From: an uncultured Eubacteriales bacterium
Lineage (GTDB): Bacteria; Bacillota; Clostridia; Christensenellales; Aristaeellaceae
Length of the DNA: 64,000 nucleotides
Direction of reading: 5' to 3'
Assembly: GCA_900542445.1 (NCBI GenBank)
Contig: UQNN01000009.1
Span: 1 to 64,000 of the forward strand
Shown piece by piece: positions 59,468 through 64,000 of the stretch (its first letter is position 1; each line of letters opens with the position of its first letter). The translations under genes were made by a program, and so were the position numbers. Under the pieces are notes generated by a model that did not search any database, was not told the DNA's origin, and saw only the letters and a list, made by a program, of their open reading frames with translations.

Positions 59468-60775
59468 ATGAAGCAGGAAGTCGCTTCTTTCCTCAACTAT
59501 GTAGCCGCCTCCCCAACGGTGTTTCAGGCGACGCAGCAGGCCTGCGACATGCTGGAAGCCGCGGGTTTCACCCGCCTTTCCGAACAGGCGGCGTGGAACA
59601 TCGTCCCCGGCGGGCGCTACTTCGTGACGCGTAACCGCTCAGCGGTTGTCGCGTTTGCCGTGCCGGAAAACGGCCTTACCCACTGCCAGATTGTCGCCAG
59701 CCACGGCGATTCTCCGACCTTCAAGCTCAAGGCGCATGCCGAGGGCGAGGCTGCGGATGCATACATCCGGCTGAACGTCGAGCGCTACGGCGGCATGATC
59801 ATGTCCACGTGGTTCGATAAGCCGCTCTCCATTGCAGGCCGCGCGCTGGTGCGGGAAAACGGCCGGCTGACGACAAAGCTGGTCGATCTGGAGCGCGACG
59901 CGGCGCTGATTCCGAACATGCCGATCCACTTCAACCGCGACATCAACAACGGTTACAGCTACAACCCGCAGGTGGATATGCTGCCGCTCTTCGGCGACAA
60001 AGACGCGAAAGGCGCTTTGGGCGCCGAAATCGCCGCCAAGGCGGGCGTGCCGGAAGCGGACGTCGTGGCCTGCGACCTGTTCCTCTACAACCGGACGCCC
60101 GCCAGCGTTTGGGGCGCGCACGAAGAATTCTTCTCCTGCCCGCGCATTGACGATCTGGAATGCGCGTATACTTCCCTCGCCGCGTTTATCGCCGCTCCGG
60201 CAGCCGGTCACGTGAACGTCTGCGCCGTGTTTGACAACGAGGAAGTCGGCAGTCTCTCCAAGCAGGGCGCGGATTCCACGCTGCTTGGCGACGTGCTGAA
60301 TCGTGCATTGGCTTCTCTCGGCCTGTCGGACACGCAGATTCGCGCGGCGCTGGCCTCCAGCTTCATGGTTTCGGCGGACAACGCGCACGCCGTTCACCCA
60401 AACCATCCGGAAAAATACGACGAGCTGAACCGCACATTCATGAACGGCGGCGTGGTCATCAAGCACAACGCTAACCAGAAATACACCACCGACGCGGTTT
60501 CCGACGCGATTTTTGCGGAAATCTGCGCCAAGGCGGGCGTGCCCGTGCAGCATTTCGCCAACCGTTCGGATGTTCTCGGCGGCTCGACGCTGGGCAATCT
60601 TGCCAACGCGCATGTCTCGATGAACACCGTGGATATCGGTCTGGCTCAGCTGGCCATGCACTCCAGCTATGAGACGGCGGGCTGCGCCGATGTGGATTAC
60701 ATGATCCGCGCACTGGCGGCCTTCTATCAGACGAATATCGCTTCCTTCGGTGACGGCGAATATCAGCTGGGCTGA
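59468..60775 (+). CDS. M18-family aminopeptidase
   Basis: The start is ATG at 59468, behind GAGGAG that overlaps the end of the carrier gene; a GTG at 59459 is less likely. The 435-residue protein has the M18 metal ligands: VASHGDSPTF, FDNEEVGSLSKQGADS and the late AMHSSYET histidine. M18 enzymes remove N-terminal amino acids from peptides in the cytoplasm. It may be part of module 2 by position only, or a general peptide-recycling enzyme. Confidence 0.93.
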   Translation: MKQEVASFLNYVAASPTVFQATQQACDMLEAAGFTRLSEQAAWNIVPGGRYFVTRNRSAVVAFAVPENGLTHCQIVASHGDSPTFKLKAHAEGEAADAYIRLNVERYGGMIMSTWFDKPLSIAGRALVRENGRLTTKLVDLERDAALIPNMPIHFNRDINNGYSYNPQVDMLPLFGDKDAKGALGAEIAAKAGVPEADVVACDLFLYNRTPASVWGAHEEFFSCPRIDDLECAYTSLAAFIAAPAAGHVNVCAVFDNEEVGSLSKQGADSTLLGDVLNRALASLGLSDTQIRAALASSFMVSADNAHAVHPNHPEKYDELNRTFMNGGVVIKHNANQKYTTDAVSDAIFAEICAKAGVPVQHFANRSDVLGGSTLGNLANAHVSMNTVDIGLAQLAMHSSYETAGCADVDYMIRALAAFYQTNIASFGDGEYQLG

Positions 60776-60894
60776 TTGCGCTCCCGCTCATGGCGGTTCG
60801 CCGCCCTATCCGCATGCGCGGATACGCGGCAGAGCGCAAACGCCAAGAGTATGATCGCCGCAATGCCTAAACAAACGATAAAAGCCAGCAGCAT
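60763..60894 (-). CDS. Putative 43-residue single-helix membrane protein
   Basis: Starts MLLAFIVCLGIAAIILLAFA behind GGGGGGTGAAAAT, with a charged C-terminus. It overlaps the end of the M18 gene by 13 bases in convergent orientation. The hydrophobic segment and good ribosome binding site support it. It is too short for firm assignment. The rest of the 402-base gap (60895-61109) shows nothing I recognise. Confidence 0.4.
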   Translation of the reverse strand: MLLAFIVCLGIAAIILLAFALCRVSAHADRAANRHERERNQPS

Positions 60895-61109
60895 ATTTTC
60901 ACCCCCCGCTTTCAGTCTATCCGTTTTCGCGCCGTCCTATTGCCGGACGGCGCTTTTTTTAACTCGCAGGAAATTGCATAAAGGCTGCCCGCTTTTTAAC
61001 GCGAAGCGATCGGGCGCTCCGAAACGGCCGCTTTTACCCGGCATGCGCTTTCTTCTCCTCATTTTGAAAGTATTCTGTTTTCAAAATTCAAAATATCGTT
61101 TTAATTCGC

Positions 61110-61138
61110 TTGATTTTTCCGTTTCGTGCATGTATAAT
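61110..61138 (+). promoter_or_regulatory. SigmaA promoter of the D-glutamate/oxoproline operon
   Basis: -35 TTGATT (61110-61115), 17-base spacer, -10 TATAAT (61133-61138), 39 bases before the first ATG. Confidence 0.85.
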
Positions 61139-61177
61139 GAATCCATCTTTGCATATGGCGAATGAGGAGGCCGTCCT

Positions 61178-62242
61178 ATGAACCGCGATGAACTGGAAAA
61201 ACGAAATGTCGGCGAAAACTTGGATACCCTGATGAACCTCGATCCCCGCGGCTACGGCGTGTGCCGCATTCTCTACGCCGGAAGCCGAAAGGCCACGGGC
61301 GAGCCGCTGACCATGCACGCCGCGCAGACGCTCGTGGACGCCGTGAAGCCCGGCGATCTGGTCTATATTCTGACGGGCTTTGTGCTTCTGCCGCATAAGG
61401 TGCCGGAGATGGACGGCATGGTTTCCTCCATGCTGCTGGCCCGCGCGCTCGTGCTGGCTTTTGACGCCAAGCCGATCATCGTCTGCCCGGCAGACTGCGT
61501 GCAGGCCGTCAAAAACTGCGCCGCCGTCGTCGGCCTGCATATCTATGAGGACATTGCCGCCGTGCGCGAACTGCCCATGAGCATGGGCGTGGTCAGCTTC
61601 ACCAAAGACGCGAGCCACGCCGCCGCAGCAGCCGACGCGCTGCTGGCGCAGGGCATGCCCGCCGCCGTCGTCTCCATCGAAGCGCCGGGCGCAAACGACG
61701 CAGGCGTTTACCACAATGCGGGCGGCATGGACGTCTCCGTTCTGGAAGCCAAAACCGATGCGCTCTGGGCCAAACTGCGCGAACTGGGCGTACCGAGTGT
61801 AGCCATCGGCGACCTCGGCAACGAAATCGGCATGGGCAAAATCGCCGACCACATTCGTTCCTTTGTGCCCTTCACCGCGCACGGCGAATGCAGCTGCGGC
61901 TGCAAGGGCGGCATTCTGGCGCAGAGCACGGCGGACAGCATCATCACCGCGACCTGCTCCGACTGGGGCTGTTACGGCCTGATGGCCGCGCTGGCCTATC
62001 TGCTGCGCAACATCGACATTCTCCACACCGAAGAGATGGAAGCCGAGGTCATGCGCGCCGCCTCCCGCAGCGGTCTGATCGATATGACGGGTTCGCTGTT
62101 GCCCGGCATCGACGGCTTCAACCTGAAAATGAACGTTTCCATCCTCAGCCTGATGCGCCAGTGTACCGATTATGCGCTTCGCTACTCCCATCGTTCCGAC
62201 CGCTGGTTTGGCCCGGTTCTGGAAAAGCACTTTTTTGAGTAA
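61178..62242 (+). CDS. DUF4392 protein (D-glutamate cyclase C-terminal-like)
   Basis: The 354-residue protein matches DUF4392, the domain that forms the C-terminal half of the vertebrate D-glutamate cyclase (DGLUCY). Features include DLVYILTGFVLLPHKVPEMDG near 60-80, AIGDLGNEIGMGKIADHI near 208-226 and a cysteine-rich CSCGCKGG near 235. It lies first in an operon with pxpB, pxpC and a DUF1445 protein. It is expected to take part in conversion between D-glutamate and 5-oxo-D-proline, by analogy with DGLUCY. Confidence 0.85.
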   Translation: MNRDELEKRNVGENLDTLMNLDPRGYGVCRILYAGSRKATGEPLTMHAAQTLVDAVKPGDLVYILTGFVLLPHKVPEMDGMVSSMLLARALVLAFDAKPIIVCPADCVQAVKNCAAVVGLHIYEDIAAVRELPMSMGVVSFTKDASHAAAAADALLAQGMPAAVVSIEAPGANDAGVYHNAGGMDVSVLEAKTDALWAKLRELGVPSVAIGDLGNEIGMGKIADHIRSFVPFTAHGECSCGCKGGILAQSTADSIITATCSDWGCYGLMAALAYLLRNIDILHTEEMEAEVMRAASRSGLIDMTGSLLPGIDGFNLKMNVSILSLMRQCTDYALRYSHRSDRWFGPVLEKHFFE

Positions 62243-62254
62243 GGACGTGACACT

Positions 62255-62947
62255 ATGGATTTGCGCCCCGTCGGCGTGAACGGCATTCTGGCCGTGCTCG
62301 GCGACTCCATTTCCGAACAGACCGGCGCGCAGGTTGCCGCGCTTCGGGAAGCGATTGCCGACGCGCATATCAGCAGCGTGGAAGAAACCATCCCCGCTTA
62401 TGCTTCGCTGCTCGTCAAATATGATCCGTTTCTGACCGATTACGCCGCGCTGTGCGACCGTCTGCGCGCGCTGGAAAAGCGGCTTTCCGTTTCCGCGGTT
62501 CAGACGGGCAAAATCGTCGAAATCCCCGTCTGTTACGGCGGAGTATACGGCGAGGATCTGCCTTTTGTCGCCAAACACGCGGGGCTGAGTGAAAAAGAGG
62601 TCGTCGCGCTGCACAGCGCTCAGCCCTACCGCATTTATATGCTCGGTTTTCTGCCGGGATTCCCGTATTTGGGCGGGCTGAACGAGCGGCTGCACACACC
62701 GCGTCTGTCCACCCCGCGCACCAAAATCCCGGCGGGCAGCGTGGGGATCGGCGGCAAACAGACGGGCATCTATCCGATGGAATCCCCCGGCGGCTGGCAG
62801 CTCATCGGTCGAACGCCGCTGACGCTCTTTGCGCCGGGCGAACCCCTGCCCTATGCGGCGGGCGACCGCATCCGGTTTGTGCCCATTGATGAAGATGAAT
62901 TTGCACGTATCCGCAAAGGCGAGGAGGCGAAACGCCATGACGCTTAA
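62255..62947 (+). CDS. pxpB: 5-oxoprolinase subunit PxpB
   Basis: The 230-residue product has the KipI/PxpB signature (MLGFLPGFPYLGGLNERL, GSVGIGGKQTGIYPMESPGGW). PxpB works with PxpA and PxpC in ATP-dependent hydrolysis of 5-oxoproline to glutamate. In B. subtilis the homologue KipI also inhibits the sporulation kinase KinA. It overlaps pxpC by 11 bases. Confidence 0.95.
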   Translation: MDLRPVGVNGILAVLGDSISEQTGAQVAALREAIADAHISSVEETIPAYASLLVKYDPFLTDYAALCDRLRALEKRLSVSAVQTGKIVEIPVCYGGVYGEDLPFVAKHAGLSEKEVVALHSAQPYRIYMLGFLPGFPYLGGLNERLHTPRLSTPRTKIPAGSVGIGGKQTGIYPMESPGGWQLIGRTPLTLFAPGEPLPYAAGDRIRFVPIDEDEFARIRKGEEAKRHDA

Positions 62948-63944
62948 CATCGTTTCGCCCGGCCCGCTGACCACCGTTCAGGATTTCGGCCGCTTCGGCC
63001 ATCAGGCGGAGGGCTATCCGGAGTGCGGCGCATGCGACAAATACGCGCTGGCGCTGGCCAATCTGCTCTGCGGCAATGGCGAGTGCCCGCACATGGCAGG
63101 GCTTGAATACACGCTGGCCGGGCCGACCCTCCGTGCGGATGATTATACGCTCGTTGCGCTGACGGGCGGCGCAGTCGAGCCGAAGGTCAACGGAAAACGC
63201 GTAAACATGTTCGAGCCGCTTCTGCTCGCCCCCGGCGATACGCTGGAAATCGGCATGCTCGTCTCCGGCCTGCGCGGCTATCTGGCCGTGTTCGGCGGGT
63301 TTGACATCCACCCCGTGCTCGGCAGCCGCTCCACCGATCTCAAATGCCATATCGGCGGGTTAAACGGCCGCGCGCTCAAGGCGGGCGACGTTCTGCCCGT
63401 TCTGCGCGCGTTTGAACTGCCGCAGGAACGCTTTCGGCCGCTCCAAAAGCGCGTGCAGGCAGCCGCGCTGGAAGACTGGGCGTTGACCACGCTGACCCCT
63501 CACGGCTTCATCGGCGCGCAGAAATTCCCGCTGCTGCGCGTCGTGCTCGGCCCGCAGGATGAGATGTTCACCGAAAAGGGGCTGTTTGATTTCAAATCCG
63601 CGCTCTACACCGTCACGCAGGATTCCAACCGCATGGCCGCCAAGCTCAACGGCGCGGCGATCGAGGCCAGGGCGGGCGTGGACATCCTCTCGGACGGCAT
63701 CGTGGAAGGCTCGGTACAGATTTCCGCAAACGGTCAGCCGATTGTGATGCTCACCGATCACCAGAGCACGGGCGGCTATGCGAAAATCGCGACGGTCATT
63801 CCGTGCGACATTCCCACGCTGGCACAGGTTCGCCCCGGCCAGCTCGTCGGCTTCCGCGTCGTGACGGTGGAAGAGGGTACAGCCGCCTGCAAAAAAGAAA
63901 AAGATAAATGGGCTTATCTCAAGGAGAAGATCGACCATGACTGA
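62937..63944 (+). CDS. pxpC: 5-oxoprolinase subunit PxpC
   Basis: The start is MTLNIVSPGPLTTVQDFGR at 62937, inside the end of pxpB; the frame opens earlier but without support. The 335-residue protein is a PxpC/KipA homologue with the GRFGHQAEGYPECGACD start and a C-terminal TDHQSTGGYAKIA. It forms the carboxylase-like part of 5-oxoprolinase with PxpB. PxpA is not in the window; it may follow. Confidence 0.95.
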   Translation: MTLNIVSPGPLTTVQDFGRFGHQAEGYPECGACDKYALALANLLCGNGECPHMAGLEYTLAGPTLRADDYTLVALTGGAVEPKVNGKRVNMFEPLLLAPGDTLEIGMLVSGLRGYLAVFGGFDIHPVLGSRSTDLKCHIGGLNGRALKAGDVLPVLRAFELPQERFRPLQKRVQAAALEDWALTTLTPHGFIGAQKFPLLRVVLGPQDEMFTEKGLFDFKSALYTVTQDSNRMAAKLNGAAIEARAGVDILSDGIVEGSVQISANGQPIVMLTDHQSTGGYAKIATVIPCDIPTLAQVRPGQLVGFRVVTVEEGTAACKKEKDKWAYLKEKIDHD

Positions 63945-64000
63945 TTATTCATCCGCCAGCCCGAAAGCTGTGCGCGAACTCATTCGCGAAGGCAAAATCG
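63937..64000 (+). CDS. DUF1445/YcsI-family protein, N-terminal fragment
   Basis: The first 21 residues (MTDYSSASPKAVRELIREGK and on) match the start of putative hydro-lyases of the YcsI/DUF1445 family, homologous to the N-terminal half of D-glutamate cyclase. AAGGAG lies upstream; the start overlaps pxpC by eight bases. In B. subtilis, ycsI is also next to kipI-kipA. The gene runs off the right edge, so intactness cannot be judged. Confidence 0.7.
   Translation, partial: MTDYSSASPKAVRELIREGKI

Noticed and set aside
1..64000. CRISPR arrays, tRNA or rRNA genes, prophage or insertion sequences
   Set aside because: No regularly spaced repeats, no tRNA-like cloverleaf, and no transposase, integrase or phage structural genes were recognised on either strand. 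A computed tRNA and repeat search would be decisive.

Overview
This window looks like chromosome of an endospore-forming, fermentative member of the Clostridia. Three things point there. The first is spore genes: a Gpr-type germination protease, a DacF-like carboxypeptidase and a SpoIIQ-like LytM protein. The second is Firmicutes-style gene order: ylxM-ffh-rpsP-khpA-rimM, rpsF-ssb-rpsR, hprK. The third is strong purine-rich ribosome binding sites and sigmaA-like promoters. Base composition is GC-rich by eye, so a GC-rich gut lineage (for example around Christensenellales or Oscillospirales) is plausible, but this is inference. I found no rRNA, tRNA, CRISPR array or insertion sequence.

Left part, 1-8.4 kb: a citrate module on the minus strand. 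A tripartite tricarboxylate transporter (tctC-tctB-tctA) is followed by citrate lyase citD-citE-citF. A second tctB-tctA pair starts downstream under a near-copy of the same promoter and leader but without tctC. A LysR regulator is divergent from tctC. Next, 8.4-22.7 kb: hprK-ROK kinase-serine hydrolase; an antiporter gene that seems to have lost its middle; an HD protein; two large exported proteins fused to the end of the ylxM-ffh-rpsP-khpA-rimM operon; a DMT transporter; and a flippase-SAM-fold protein-DUF3783 operon.

Middle, 22.9-36.5 kb: a serine hydrolase, a SpoIIQ-like protein, a histidine kinase/response regulator pair, a large secreted flavoprotein reductase with two FMN-attachment motifs, and a complete branched-chain amino-acid ABC transporter (livK-H-M-G-F), then a second DMT transporter.

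Two separate MBOAT surface-acylation modules follow. The first (36.6-41.5 kb) is MBOAT-SGNH-acyl carrier protein-FabH-FabD. The second (51.7-60.8 kb) is MBOAT, two tandem SGNH paralogues, an amino-acid-activating ligase, a fold-type III PLP decarboxylase, a carrier protein and an M18 aminopeptidase. The second is dlt-like but carries a decarboxylase and a duplicated SGNH arm. It is the best candidate for an undescribed pathway: activation of an amino acid on a carrier, probable decarboxylation, and export of the acyl group to a surface polymer. Between the two lie ribokinase, yhbY, obg, rpsF-ssb-rpsR, an NSS symporter, dacF-gpr, a damaged SEC-C gene and a BspA-type LRR protein.

Right edge, 61-64 kb: an operon of DUF4392 (half of D-glutamate cyclase), pxpB, pxpC and the start of a DUF1445/YcsI protein (the other half), suggesting D-glutamate/5-oxoproline catabolism.

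The intergenic spaces carry at least three repeat families. The most striking is a set of perfect palindromes with compensatory changes between copies.
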